The notes under the pieces were generated by a model. It saw only the letters and a program-made list of their open reading frames with translations. It did not search any database and had not been told where the DNA came from. A DNA stretch of 64,000 bases from a virus: positions 1 through 64,000 of the IMG/VR virus record IMGVR_UViG_3300024980_000003. One strand, given 5' to 3'. Numbering within the stretch: position 1 is the first letter of the stretch; each line of letters opens with the position of its first letter. Positions 12,416 to 23,310 of this stretch are shown here, piece after piece. The position numbers and the translations under genes were made by a program.

Positions 12416-15400
12416 TTGAAGTAAGGGTGCGACCTTTCCACCGCCATGCGTGACACTTCGTTAGATCGTTGCATCAGTGCGTTAATCCTATCGCGCTTAT
12501 CAGTAGCACTTAGATTGCTGCGGTAAATTACATCCACCTGCGCCCTGAGTCTGCTCAACTGCTTGCCGGAAGCTTCCAGTTGACGGCGCTTGCTCAACTT
12601 GTCGGCATTATCGGTCATTAGCTCGTTGGCCTTGTCGATATTGCCTTCTTTCTTGTACGCGTTAATCGTCTTATGGATTTGATTGACTTCGTTCAGCATA
12701 TCGTAAAACTCAGTACCGTATTTGGTGTGCAGCGTGGGACGCTCCTGATAGAACGCTTTCACGACCGGCAAACTGTCAATCCTCATCGCTGGCTGATCCG
12801 GCATCCCCGATAACTGCCTAACCATCATATCCGATGCGCCCAAGGCGTACATGCCTAATGCGCCAAGATAGCCATGCAGTAAATGCTCCAGACGTTTGGG
12901 CGATGCACCTAATGCTTCCGGCAAGGACGCGCTTAACGCTCGCATGGTTTCGCTAGTGTATTCGTTATAACGTGCGCTCGGCAATTTGCCTTCGTCGGCC
13001 ATGCCTTCAATCGCCCTGCCGGTAAACATATCCTTGTTGGAGTACAGTTCGATGAACGGTTTGAATAGCTGCGGTACTGGATTGAAAGCCAAGGTATCGC
13101 TTGCGCCATGCCCCATGCGTTCGGCGTAAGTTTTCAAACTGTCTTTGCCGATCAACGCTCTCGCTGAACGCTCAGGAACAGTGCCAAAGATCAAGCCTAA
13201 CTCGAACGGTTTAGGTATCCTAAAGTGTTGATTTCCAAAGAAGAAATGCCAGTAGGTGTCTTGATCCCACGGTTCCAAAGCTTCGTAATCATCGTTATCC
13301 GAATTGAGTGCCAGCAATGCCAAAGAGAACATGGCAATCGATAAGCCTTTCGCCAGAATCATTTTCCGCGCTTCCTTGGTCTGACCTGCTTTCGCCAATC
13401 GATACAGGCCAACCAATCGGGCATTGAAGAACGGCAGCATGTCACTCATGGCCCGGATCAGCGTAAACGATCCCTGCATCGAAAAGTCCATCAGGTCTTT
13501 GGCTTCAAACAGGTATTTGGCTTTTTCTGCCCCCGCGCGTTTAGCGTTTTCAAGAATCGCTTCACGGCTGGCGTTTTCAATCGCATCGCCCACGGACCGG
13601 TACATTTCCCAATACTTCTTCGGGGTGTCGAGAATGGAATCTTTAAAGCCTTGAACGTCCTTAATGCCGCGCCTTCTCAGTGCCGCATCCATCGACTCCC
13701 TGGCCGCATCCGGGTTGCTGTAGTTGCCATAGCCGCCCTGGAATGACGCCCCGGCAAACATCATATCGACATAGCCACCTTCTTCGTTGAAAGACTTAAT
13801 CGCCCCATGAATCGAGTCAACACCGAGCTTAAAGCCTTTTTCTTCGGCAATCGTCCAGGAGTGCATGGCGTCACGGATAAAGTTTCTGGCCATGAACGTC
13901 GGGTCGGCGGTCACAGCACCGGTCAGCAAATGCTTCATGTAGCGCATTGGCTTGAAGATGCCGCCGAACGGGATTTGATTTACGGCCGTCAATGAAGTCA
14001 GCAGCATGGCATCGTTGACTTTGTAGTATTCCGACTTACCATCACGCATAACCCTAACCACATCGGGATCAGTCGGCGCTTGCATGGCCCACATCTTGGC
14101 AATACCACTCGTCAAATCAGACGGCATGGCCTCGACGATTTCTTTCGGCAAGCCCGATTCCAGCATCAGTTTTTTAACCTGCTCCTTGGGGATCAGTGCC
14201 GCCTTTAATTCAACTCTCTGGATAGCCTCGACAAAGCGCGAGCCTTCCAGATTATTCAGCGTTTTGTTCAAGGCGTCGTTCTTCATCGACGCATCGATCA
14301 AATGCGCCCAATTCTGCATCATGTTGCCGAGTGGGTCGCTCATCGGGTTATCGCCGCCTTTCAGCATTTTGATACCGGAGGTTTGGTGGGTCAGTCCACC
14401 CTTACCGCTTGGGCCTGATTTCTTGCCTTCGATCAGCCGGTAAAACGGGATATAGTCGGCGCTCTCGAACAGCTTACGCGCTTCCGCATCCACCAGTCCG
14501 GCCTCTTGCGCCAAGTCCAGCACCGAGCTATTCATGGCGGCGATGTCATCAGCCACACCTTGATAGTCGTCTTGTTCCAATTTCAGCAAGGCATCGATTT
14601 CGTCACGACTGAAATTGTTCTCTTTGCCTTCCTTAAACAATCGGTCTGCTCTGCGCCCGACCATCCAGGCAGTGAAGTTTTCCAAGTCATCCTTGACCGG
14701 CTGCAATAGCTCGGCAAACGACTTGCTGCCGTCTTTTTTCTGGATAATGCCGCCCTCCCATTTCGGCGCACCATGCAACAGCAACGCTTGCATCGTTGAG
14801 CTTGAGCCGGTTGATAGTCTTGCACTGATATAGCCTGATACCGAATGCGCCACATCGCCGAGGATTTCTTTCTCTGCGCGCTTAATGCCGATGAACTTAT
14901 CGAATATGCCCTGCTCCAGTTGCGGCTTCATTTCATCCCATTTCTGCCGGATGGCTTGAACATTAGCTTTCAGCCCGAGACTGATAATGTCGGTGATGGC
15001 TTGAGATAGCGTTTTCTTCGGGCCGAGTCCGGCCTTGCGTTTAGCTTCTTTGATAACATCGCTATCGACAGCCCTACTATACTTCACTCCGGTTTTATCG
15101 CCGCCCTTGGCTTCATAGTCATAGGCATCACCATACCAGCGTTCGGTTTTGGGACGGTTTTTATTCTTGGCGTCTTTGCTCAGTCCTACTTTGTCGCCGC
15201 CGTAGTTCTCGTAATCGTAAGCGTTGCCTTGCCATTTGTCGGCGTTTCTCGGTGCAGGAATATGATTCATTTCCTTGCCATTGAATAGCACAATCACATC
15301 ACTGTCTTGAATGTCTGCGGTGGCGCTTGGTGGCGTGGATTTGCGTTGCTCGGCGGTTAGTTCTTGTCGGGCTTGTGTGTTTCTTGACTCAACCTCTCCA

Positions 15401-18400
15401 GCTAGTCTTTTGTATTGCTCATGTGCCGTTAATGTGTTTTCTCTGGATAAGATGTTGCGCCGATCTTGCTCAAGATCAATATATTCTTGGTTCTCTGGGA
15501 ATTCACTTAACTTATCTAGCAATTCAAAATAACTTTCGGTCTGATCATTTGGCACATCATCCCAATTTAACGCTCTGCCTCTAGGCGTGTCTTTGCCATA
15601 GGTATCCTTTATTTTGATAAAGTCACGATTCTTCTTCCTGACCAGATTACCAAACTCAGGATTAGCGTCCATTAAGCCGAGTATCTTTTTATCGAGCGGC
15701 CTTCTTAGCTCATCGGTAATGTCTTTGTCTCTGAACTGGCTAGGACTTCCGCCAGTTGCAAAGCCTTCAATGCGCTGAATGCCATGCTGTATTTCATGGA
15801 GCAATACGGACATCATATTTTCTTTGCCGAAACTGCCCTCGTTCAAATGAATCAGCTTATCAGTGGCGCTGTAATTTCCTTCGGCCCCCAAGTCTTTAGT
15901 AATCAATACCCCGATTTTGCCGAGTTCTGGATACGCTTCAAACAGTTTCGGATGGTCGATAAAATCACTCAGCCTGTGCAAGCGTTTGCCATTCAGCGCC
16001 CAATCATGAAAGCTGTCGCCCCATGACGCATCGCTATCATCGATTTCAAAGCGCCACTTGCCGTCTACGCCTTTAAACCAGCCTGTTTCCTGCCGTACCG
16101 TTTCAGGATTATCTCCTGCTTCGATGCGTTGCTGTGCGCTGGATAGCTGGTAGGTGTCGGCAGTCTTGGCGTTTTGTCCGGCAAAGCTTTTGAGTATGCC
16201 GTTGCCCGTACCAGTGCCATTAACCTTTGCTCCGTATTTCGATAGCGCCGTTAAATCAGCTGGCGTGAGTGACTTGATAAATCCAAGGTCAAGGCCATTC
16301 CTCACCAAAAACGCCCGAATCGTTGCCACTAAATCGGCAAAGGTCTTTTTCAACAGGCCGGTGAAGGAGTCGGGATTCTGCGACCAGAGGGATACCATGT
16401 AAGCGCGGAATTCCGAAGCTTGATCTTTGACCGGCGTTTCTGCGGCCATTACGCGCTTGTAGGCTGCGAGTTCTATCGCGCTGCCAATACCTTTAGCGGC
16501 TCGGTCAAAACTGCGCTGTAGCTGTGCTTCAAAGCGGTCTATGGCGGCTTTGACTAGCGGGTCTTTGGATTCTGAGCGGTGAAGAAGCTCGTGACTAAGA
16601 ACGGACGACAGGTTGTTCTTGTTGAGCATATCCGAAACCAAATAAAGCTGATCTCGTTTCTCATCGTATAGGGCCTCTACGCCAGACATGTTGCTAGACT
16701 TCTTGATTTCTCCTGAATTAAAGTCTATATTTATTGCTGACGCTAATGGTGTGGCTTTAGACTTCGTGTCGAGCAAGGCATTATGACCTGCGGCTATGCC
16801 ATTAGTCGTCTTTCTATTTGAATAAAAAGTGATAATAGACTCTTTATTTCCTTTTGCCGATACAACAACTTTAAATCTAACCCCACCTGAATTAAGCGTA
16901 TAAATATGCTTTTGTCCTGCAATATCAAGTTTGCCATCACGAACTACTTTGCCTAGATCAAGAATCTCATTTGCTGTTATATAGCCTTTTTTACCGCTAA
17001 AATGATCGAGTAAGATATGCGTCTTACCAAATCTCTCATGCCCTTGTGATAAATTAACAAATTCCTTTACATGCTCAAGGTCGCTTTTTCTGATCTCTGA
17101 GCGAATTTTTGTATCAGTGATAACATCATAAATACCTTTCTGTTCTTTAGATAGACTTGATGTTGAGCCTATTTCTTTTATAAACCCATCAATTAAAGAA
17201 GCTATTTTGGCTTGCGTATATTTTGTTGGCTTAATCCTTGACTCTAACGCAATTCCACGCTCTTGCAGATGCTTGGGCAAATCCTCAACCGTTTGCACGA
17301 TATTCAAAATCCCCGCATCCACCAGCTTATTCACGCGCTTAGGCAATAGCTTCTTGATGTCGGCTACGGTGCTGCCGGTGGTGGGTTGGGATTTGCTGGC
17401 TTTAATGTCCTGTTTCCAATCAATGCCCTTTCTTTCAAGAAGTCGCCTTGCTGCCTGAGTTGCATCATTATCAGGATGTCCATTGGCCGTGGCAATCGTA
17501 GCTTCTCTGGTGGTTGGCGGCCTTATCTTTCCGTTTGCCACCTTATCTGCATATTCTTTTCGCAGTTCACCCCTACGTATTATTAGTTCGTGATCTTTCT
17601 TGGCTTGAGCTTGAACCTGTCTTCTGTGCGTATTAGGACTTTTACGGTTAGAACTCATGTGTAACGCGGCGTCGCCAATATCCTGTCTGGATGCACCATT
17701 TGACGCTAGATATTCTTCCTCTGTCATTACAGGAATATCACCCTGCTTCTCACCAGTCACCTTGGCTAGGCTTGGTTGGGATGGTTCGGAAGTAACCGCC
17801 GATGGTGCGCTTCGTTCGAGTGGCGTCAGCGGTGTTGTTTGTTCGCTTATCCTTTCTTCCCCTTCGCCCGATACATCGGATTCAGCATCGCCGCCTGTTG
17901 CTGGCGTTTCATCTCGGCCTGTATTTGCTCGTCGGTTTGGTAGTACTGTGCTGGCTTTTGGGGATTGGGTTTGGTCATTTGCTTGTTGCCTTGGTCTTGC
18001 ATATATTACTGATTGATCGTCTTTCGATGTGGCAATAACATCATTTCCACTTACCTTTAACGCTCTCGTTAAAGAAGCGAATCCAGCCGATGACAAGCCG
18101 CTAGGGAATGTTAGCTTTACAGTGCCTTCTTTATCCGGCGTGGAAATAGCGTGGATTCCGTATTCATCAAGAATCGCCTTGCCAACTTCGTGCGCTTCGA
18201 CCGATTTATCTCTAACAATTAGCCTGTTTGAGCTATAATTATCAGCAACACGGCCCTCATCGGTATTGCTTATTTTTGCAATATTGCTTGAGGGTTCTTT
18301 TTTTGTGAGCACATCAGAATCTTGTACAGAATCCGCTTGATTAAAGTCAACGCCCCTTACCCTGTCAGCGCCAAATCTGCCTCTTGCCCATCCAGTTATA

Positions 18401-21171
18401 TCTTTAATGGTATCGCGCTTTGAATTGATTTCGTTTATTTCGGATGGAGTAAAGCCTTTGCTGGCTAAATTATCGCCAGCTGCCACTTTCGGCGCATGAC
18501 CAAACCCACCCTCTACCGGCACCACATGATGCGTGGCTTCGCTGATGTTGGGATAGCCTTTGCTCTTTAAGGCAACCTCGGCTGATTTTGCCGTCTTGAA
18601 GGGTTTGTTTTGGTTGCTTAGGGTTGGTTTTAATTCCCCTTCAATGCTTTCACCCAGTCCTCCGAGTAGTCTGGATGAAGTATTTGTACGCTGCATCGCG
18701 TTTTGCGATTGTGTAGCCTCGCCATTTGCAGTCTTTGTTTTTTGTTGGGTCTTGTTTTCTTGGACATTTGCTTTAGCCGATGTTTCCGTCTTGAAGGGTT
18801 GGTTTTGGTTGCTGAGTGTGGCTACATTTGCGTTATCCGCACCTGGTGTAAGTTGTCCTTTATTTTGCTGAACTGTATTTTTCTGAACTTGTGCCGCTGG
18901 TTCTGCTCCGCTCGCCAATGCAGGATTTGATTGACGATCATTGGGAATCTGTATTTGTTCACTCGTAGGTTTAACCGTCGCTTTGTCAGATTCTGCGCTC
19001 GGCGTTTGTGTCGATATAGCTTCATTTTTTATATCCTGTTTAATCGGCGCTGCATCTTCATCGGATGGGGTGCTTAGGGTTGGTTTAGCATTACCTCTGA
19101 CTGAATCAATTACTTTCTGAGCAACGCTATTTTTGCCATGTGTGCCGTATTCATCACCAAGCACTGACTGAGAAAACACATAGGCAATATAATCATCCTT
19201 GGTCATGCCTTGCGGTATTCTTGCATCTTCACTATTAGCAAAAGATTCAATGCGTTTAATTTCGTCGCCCAGCTTTTCAACTGTTAAGTCGCCGTTAGTT
19301 AAGCGTTGAACTAACTCGGCTGTTTTTCGTGCATTTTCTCTGTGCTGCTTAACGCGATTATTGCGCTTGCTTTCATTGATTGCGCCAATAGACATGGATT
19401 CGCTATTGGAATAAGGATGGTATCTATCGTCAAAATCGACAACATTCTTATTGTCTTTGTATTTCTTATTGGCGAATTCATCAGATTTAACCGTTTCTGA
19501 TTCAGCGTGTTTTGTTAAGGCCGAGACAATGGCATCCGTTGACGCTTTTCTTTGCGCTGTTTCTTTCTCTGCGCCAGCAAACCAATCCTCATTGAATAAG
19601 TCTGTAGCGTCACCTAATTGACCAGCATTGCCGTTTCCTGCCTCGCCTGTAGCTGACACTCCATCAGCATTATCGTATTCTGTTGCGCCTCGATGATCTG
19701 CTGGGCGAATAGCATCGCTTGCTGCCAGTCCTGTTGCGTTGGGTTTTCCTGTGTTGGGTATATCGGTTGTAACATTGTTATTCGTGTTCGGTTGAGTGGT
19801 CTTGGTTGATGGCGGTTGTTGTGCTTTGCGCTGTTCGGCTAGGCGTTGGTTGAGCAGGTCTTGCGGAGTTAATTCATTGCTTGCTGCTGTAGCTTCCAGA
19901 TTATCCGCTTCGCCATTAATGCCGACGCGTCCAGCATTGCCTCGTAATTTTTCTGTTGCATCATAAATAGGGTTATTTTCCTCGGGCTCGATAGCGATAT
20001 TATATCCATCTAAACCACCTTCGCCAGTAGCCAGAGTATCAGACGGTCTAAATGGCTGTTTCTGTTCATCTGATATAGATTCACTTGCGGATATTTCTTG
20101 TTGTAGCCCTGATCGTTCCCCATTGTTTCCCCTTATGTCATCGGTTGTTGGTGTTTGAATAACAGGCGCTTTCGCGGCGGCTTTGGATAATGGGCTAGAG
20201 ACCGCATTGACACCACCACCCATTAAGCTTCCCGCTAATGAGCCTTCGACAAAGTTTCTACCCATGCCTTGCGTTACGGGCTTATCTTCGGCCAAGTTTT
20301 GCAGACCTGTTTCAGCTATCGACTGCAAGCCTTCCTCAATCGGGCCTTCTTGTATCGCGCCGCCGATAACACGTCTAGCCAGCGATTGATTCACATCGCC
20401 CATACCAGCGCTGACTCCGCCTGCCGCTATCGCATCAATATCAGCCAACGCAATATCATCTAAGCCAAATCGGTTAGCAATGCGATTGGTAATGCGATTG
20501 CTTTGATTGCCGATTAATGCGCCCGAAAAGCCTGTGCCTGCCGCTGCTAATGCCGCTATCTGTGGGTCAACGCTCTCGTCAATGTTCGCCATTGACTGGC
20601 CGGCCATGATCGCACCTTCACCGACATTACCGGCTAAGGCGGCACGTTTGGCTACTTCCGCCGCCGTTCCGGTTTTCGCTAAGGCATTAAGGCCCGTTGC
20701 AGTCCGTCCTAATGCGCCACCCGCATACATAGAGGGCAATGACTCGACAACGGTTCCCATGATAGCGCGTGGATTCGTAGCGTACGCCTTTGCAACATCC
20801 AGGGCATTCGTGTTGGGATCATCCCACACCTGATTGACATTCTGCCGCGCTTGCTGCATTGCCGGTGAATAAGCGTTATCTGCATCTTTAGCCCATTGGC
20901 TAGGCTTGAATCCAGTGGCGTTACCAATCGCATCGGTCGCCCTATCGAATGGCCGGTTAATCCCCAATAAGCTAGGCTGAATATCGGCCAGTCCTGTGAT
21001 TGCGCCGGGGATCTGCATCACGCCCTTGCCAAGGCCGACTAAGGTATCGTTGATAATCCCCTTGTTGCCTTGGCCGGATTGCCCTGAAATAGGCTTAATG
21101 TCAGACAAATCAATAGCGGCACTTTTATTGATCGGCTGAATATCCGATAAATCCATAAAATCATCTGACAT
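12412..21171 (-). CDS. Giant polyvalent virion protein (2919 residues)
   Basis: Probably packaged in the capsid and ejected into the host. It fits the large polyvalent proteins described for phages and conjugative elements, which string together effector and protective domains. Visible parts: a Gly/Ala-rich N-terminal half up to about 330; long low-complexity Gln/Ser/Thr stretches to about 1250; a nuclease-like segment ending VKFKVVV-style (FKVVVSAKGNKESIITFYSNR, residues about 1434-1455, reminiscent of Barnase-EndoU-type domains); a zincin-like SHELLH at about 1526; a second zincin-like LLHEIQH at about 1788; and a C-terminal 900 residues like domain LPD38, with a hydrophobic segment near 2610. 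Last gene of the leftward late operon. Confidence 0.8.
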   Translation of the reverse strand: MSDDFMDLSDIQPINKSAAIDLSDIKPISGQSGQGNKGIINDTLVGLGKGVMQIPGAITGLADIQPSLLGINRPFDRATDAIGNATGFKPSQWAKDADNAYSPAMQQARQNVNQVWDDPNTNALDVAKAYATNPRAIMGTVVESLPSMYAGGALGRTATGLNALAKTGTAAEVAKRAALAGNVGEGAIMAGQSMANIDESVDPQIAALAAAGTGFSGALIGNQSNRITNRIANRFGLDDIALADIDAIAAGGVSAGMGDVNQSLARRVIGGAIQEGPIEEGLQSIAETGLQNLAEDKPVTQGMGRNFVEGSLAGSLMGGGVNAVSSPLSKAAAKAPVIQTPTTDDIRGNNGERSGLQQEISASESISDEQKQPFRPSDTLATGEGGLDGYNIAIEPEENNPIYDATEKLRGNAGRVGINGEADNLEATAASNELTPQDLLNQRLAEQRKAQQPPSTKTTQPNTNNNVTTDIPNTGKPNATGLAASDAIRPADHRGATEYDNADGVSATGEAGNGNAGQLGDATDLFNEDWFAGAEKETAQRKASTDAIVSALTKHAESETVKSDEFANKKYKDNKNVVDFDDRYHPYSNSESMSIGAINESKRNNRVKQHRENARKTAELVQRLTNGDLTVEKLGDEIKRIESFANSEDARIPQGMTKDDYIAYVFSQSVLGDEYGTHGKNSVAQKVIDSVRGNAKPTLSTPSDEDAAPIKQDIKNEAISTQTPSAESDKATVKPTSEQIQIPNDRQSNPALASGAEPAAQVQKNTVQQNKGQLTPGADNANVATLSNQNQPFKTETSAKANVQENKTQQKTKTANGEATQSQNAMQRTNTSSRLLGGLGESIEGELKPTLSNQNKPFKTAKSAEVALKSKGYPNISEATHHVVPVEGGFGHAPKVAAGDNLASKGFTPSEINEINSKRDTIKDITGWARGRFGADRVRGVDFNQADSVQDSDVLTKKEPSSNIAKISNTDEGRVADNYSSNRLIVRDKSVEAHEVGKAILDEYGIHAISTPDKEGTVKLTFPSGLSSAGFASLTRALKVSGNDVIATSKDDQSVIYARPRQQANDQTQSPKASTVLPNRRANTGRDETPATGGDAESDVSGEGEERISEQTTPLTPLERSAPSAVTSEPSQPSLAKVTGEKQGDIPVMTEEEYLASNGASRQDIGDAALHMSSNRKSPNTHRRQVQAQAKKDHELIIRRGELRKEYADKVANGKIRPPTTREATIATANGHPDNDATQAARRLLERKGIDWKQDIKASKSQPTTGSTVADIKKLLPKRVNKLVDAGILNIVQTVEDLPKHLQERGIALESRIKPTKYTQAKIASLIDGFIKEIGSTSSLSKEQKGIYDVITDTKIRSEIRKSDLEHVKEFVNLSQGHERFGKTHILLDHFSGKKGYITANEILDLGKVVRDGKLDIAGQKHIYTLNSGGVRFKVVVSAKGNKESIITFYSNRKTTNGIAAGHNALLDTKSKATPLASAINIDFNSGEIKKSSNMSGVEALYDEKRDQLYLVSDMLNKNNLSSVLSHELLHRSESKDPLVKAAIDRFEAQLQRSFDRAAKGIGSAIELAAYKRVMAAETPVKDQASEFRAYMVSLWSQNPDSFTGLLKKTFADLVATIRAFLVRNGLDLGFIKSLTPADLTALSKYGAKVNGTGTGNGILKSFAGQNAKTADTYQLSSAQQRIEAGDNPETVRQETGWFKGVDGKWRFEIDDSDASWGDSFHDWALNGKRLHRLSDFIDHPKLFEAYPELGKIGVLITKDLGAEGNYSATDKLIHLNEGSFGKENMMSVLLHEIQHGIQRIEGFATGGSPSQFRDKDITDELRRPLDKKILGLMDANPEFGNLVRKKNRDFIKIKDTYGKDTPRGRALNWDDVPNDQTESYFELLDKLSEFPENQEYIDLEQDRRNILSRENTLTAHEQYKRLAGEVESRNTQARQELTAEQRKSTPPSATADIQDSDVIVLFNGKEMNHIPAPRNADKWQGNAYDYENYGGDKVGLSKDAKNKNRPKTERWYGDAYDYEAKGGDKTGVKYSRAVDSDVIKEAKRKAGLGPKKTLSQAITDIISLGLKANVQAIRQKWDEMKPQLEQGIFDKFIGIKRAEKEILGDVAHSVSGYISARLSTGSSSTMQALLLHGAPKWEGGIIQKKDGSKSFAELLQPVKDDLENFTAWMVGRRADRLFKEGKENNFSRDEIDALLKLEQDDYQGVADDIAAMNSSVLDLAQEAGLVDAEARKLFESADYIPFYRLIEGKKSGPSGKGGLTHQTSGIKMLKGGDNPMSDPLGNMMQNWAHLIDASMKNDALNKTLNNLEGSRFVEAIQRVELKAALIPKEQVKKLMLESGLPKEIVEAMPSDLTSGIAKMWAMQAPTDPDVVRVMRDGKSEYYKVNDAMLLTSLTAVNQIPFGGIFKPMRYMKHLLTGAVTADPTFMARNFIRDAMHSWTIAEEKGFKLGVDSIHGAIKSFNEEGGYVDMMFAGASFQGGYGNYSNPDAARESMDAALRRRGIKDVQGFKDSILDTPKKYWEMYRSVGDAIENASREAILENAKRAGAEKAKYLFEAKDLMDFSMQGSFTLIRAMSDMLPFFNARLVGLYRLAKAGQTKEARKMILAKGLSIAMFSLALLALNSDNDDYEALEPWDQDTYWHFFFGNQHFRIPKPFELGLIFGTVPERSARALIGKDSLKTYAERMGHGASDTLAFNPVPQLFKPFIELYSNKDMFTGRAIEGMADEGKLPSARYNEYTSETMRALSASLPEALGASPKRLEHLLHGYLGALGMYALGASDMMVRQLSGMPDQPAMRIDSLPVVKAFYQERPTLHTKYGTEFYDMLNEVNQIHKTINAYKKEGNIDKANELMTDNADKLSKRRQLEASGKQLSRLRAQVDVIYRSNLSATDKRDRINALMQRSNEVSRMAVERSHPYFN

Positions 21172-21179
21172 GGTAATCC

Positions 21180-23300
21180 TTATTGCTTGTTTTGTTTGGC
21201 TGAGGCGAGTGCGTTCTTGCCTTCCGGTGTTGCCAGCCAGGCTTTTATTCTGGCTCTGGCTGATTCATCAAATTGGTCTGGGTTGCTATCAAATTGAAGC
21301 GCTAAGTCGGTATTGGTAGAGACACGTTTTGCCTGTTGAACGGCTTCTTCATCAGTGAACCGGCCGGTTTTCTTATTCAAGACTCGCGCTGTCTCTCCGG
21401 TCACAGTTCCCATTGGGTCATATTGTTTCTCATTGATAGCTGCAAAGTTGTCTTGATTGAGTTTGTCATACGCCAGTTTATTTGCTGCCGCTGCCGTACC
21501 GGTTGCTGCGTCACGATCCAGCGCATCTTTACGGATGTTTTCGTTCAGCGTATCTCTGGCTAACTGATTCTCAGCGGCATAATTGTTTTGCGCCGGTAAT
21601 TGAGCATTACCACGCTGATCGCCATAATCACGAGCTTGCTGCAATAATGGTGCGTTTCTAGCTGCCTCATTGACTCCGCTATTTACTGAATCCCAATATG
21701 CTTTTGATTCATACGGACTTGCCGCCAGAAACGCCCCGCCATTATCATTGCTTTGCGCGTATGCGCCTAAGCTTGGTGCTTTAGTCGCACTATTGCCATT
21801 CAATGCCTCAGCACTTGGATTAGCGCCTAAATTGATACCACCCGGCCCGTAGATATTGGTGTCTCGGGTATGTTCTATCGGCTGATCGTTATAGTAAGGC
21901 GCACCGTTTTTATAGCCCTGCAAAGTACGCACACCTGCACCCGCAGGATTGGCTTTATTAATCGCGTTAATGTCGTCGGCTGGTGGCGTTATTGTACCAG
22001 ATTTCGTTAAGGCTTGCGGCTGATTTACTGTAGCGTTATGCGTCATATCGTATACTTTGCCGCCGATGTAGCTACCTAAGCCAGCCAAACTGTTATCTTG
22101 ACTACCCTGATTGTCAACAGGCTTCGGCTCAATTCGCATGGCGTTAGGGTTGACCTTGCTTGCATTACTAACGGCGGCTAACGGGGATAGTGCGGCATTG
22201 CCAACGCCTTTAATCTTATTGGCAAGGTCTTTGATTACGGGAATGCCATTATCAACATATTGAGGTTCAACTAATCCACCCCCTGCATAGCCTTTCACCG
22301 CAGGAAACATAGCTTGCATTTTGGATTTCAGTTCGGGATGCTGGTATTCGTAATTGTTCACCAAGTCATGCGCGGCATTGCCAACTGTACCGGCATCAAC
22401 GGCATTCGCGGCTAATGGTCTTGGCATTGCGCCTAAGCCTTTCATCATAGGCTGAGCGTTGGGCATTGATACCGATGAATCCGGCAGGTTTCGGCCAAAG
22501 CCTGGGCGCATTGCGTTAGCTGGATTAGGTTCTGCGAATACCCGATCACGTAAACTCTGGCCAGTTGGTGCTGATTCCGCTACCGGATTCGGCGGCATGC
22601 CTAAGCGTCCACGCAAATCAGGGGCTTGCGGATTACCCGCTACGTTGCCGGTTAATGCACGATCCCGCAAACTCGGCATGGGCGCTGCTTCGGGTCTTGG
22701 TGGTAATCCCACTCTGCCACGTAAATCCGTCGCTCCGGGATTGCCGGGGACATTGCCGCTTAATGCCCGTTCACGCAAGCTAGGTTCTTCGTCGGTGACA
22801 AAACCGCCGTCCCGATAGCCTTTCACGCCTAACCCCGCCTCACCTTCGGCTTGTTCGTTATCCGGCCTAGCCTCGGCGCTTTCATTGTCAATCAGCTTGT
22901 TTACAAAGTCCTTTCCCCAATACGCGACCGCTTCTTTCGACAAGTGAAATTCGCCGTTCGAGACGTTGGCATCGACTTGTGGCTGTGCGTCTTGTGCTTT
23001 CGGTGCGGCGGCTTCCAGTTTATTCAGGAAGTCAATGCCTAACGCATCTACCTTGTCTTTTGGGATGATTGCGCTATCAACCGGCAACTTGGCTGGAATG
23101 CTGTCGCTGGTGCCGGTGCCGGGGCCTTTGATAATGCCGCCTTCCGCATAGTGTTGTCGTCCGGGCTTCTTTGGCTGGCTCGGCAATCCCAATTGCGGCA
23201 CAAAGGTTTCAAAGCTATTAATGCCTTTCGCCAGCCCTAGTGTTTGCTCGTTGAGCTGTTGCGCCAGATTGTGTTGTTGTAGTTTTTGACCTAATGACAT
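21180..23300 (-). CDS. Virion-associated repeat protein
   Basis: 706 residues. After a short helical start there is an EGGIIKGPGTGTSDSIPAKL block, common in phage structural and ejection-type proteins, then three tandem copies of a unit like SLRDRALTGNVAGNPQAPDL (about residues 180-290). The remainder is rich in Asn, Ala and Gly. It lies directly before the giant protein and behind the coiled-coil protein, so these three probably form the internal or ejected protein set. The ATG at 23300 gives MSLGQKL with AGGA-type spacing; an upstream reading would overlap the previous gene by over 100 bases. Confidence 0.65.
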   Translation of the reverse strand: MSLGQKLQQHNLAQQLNEQTLGLAKGINSFETFVPQLGLPSQPKKPGRQHYAEGGIIKGPGTGTSDSIPAKLPVDSAIIPKDKVDALGIDFLNKLEAAAPKAQDAQPQVDANVSNGEFHLSKEAVAYWGKDFVNKLIDNESAEARPDNEQAEGEAGLGVKGYRDGGFVTDEEPSLRERALSGNVPGNPGATDLRGRVGLPPRPEAAPMPSLRDRALTGNVAGNPQAPDLRGRLGMPPNPVAESAPTGQSLRDRVFAEPNPANAMRPGFGRNLPDSSVSMPNAQPMMKGLGAMPRPLAANAVDAGTVGNAAHDLVNNYEYQHPELKSKMQAMFPAVKGYAGGGLVEPQYVDNGIPVIKDLANKIKGVGNAALSPLAAVSNASKVNPNAMRIEPKPVDNQGSQDNSLAGLGSYIGGKVYDMTHNATVNQPQALTKSGTITPPADDINAINKANPAGAGVRTLQGYKNGAPYYNDQPIEHTRDTNIYGPGGINLGANPSAEALNGNSATKAPSLGAYAQSNDNGGAFLAASPYESKAYWDSVNSGVNEAARNAPLLQQARDYGDQRGNAQLPAQNNYAAENQLARDTLNENIRKDALDRDAATGTAAAANKLAYDKLNQDNFAAINEKQYDPMGTVTGETARVLNKKTGRFTDEEAVQQAKRVSTNTDLALQFDSNPDQFDESARARIKAWLATPEGKNALASAKQNKQ

Positions 23301-23310
23301 AGGAAAATCC

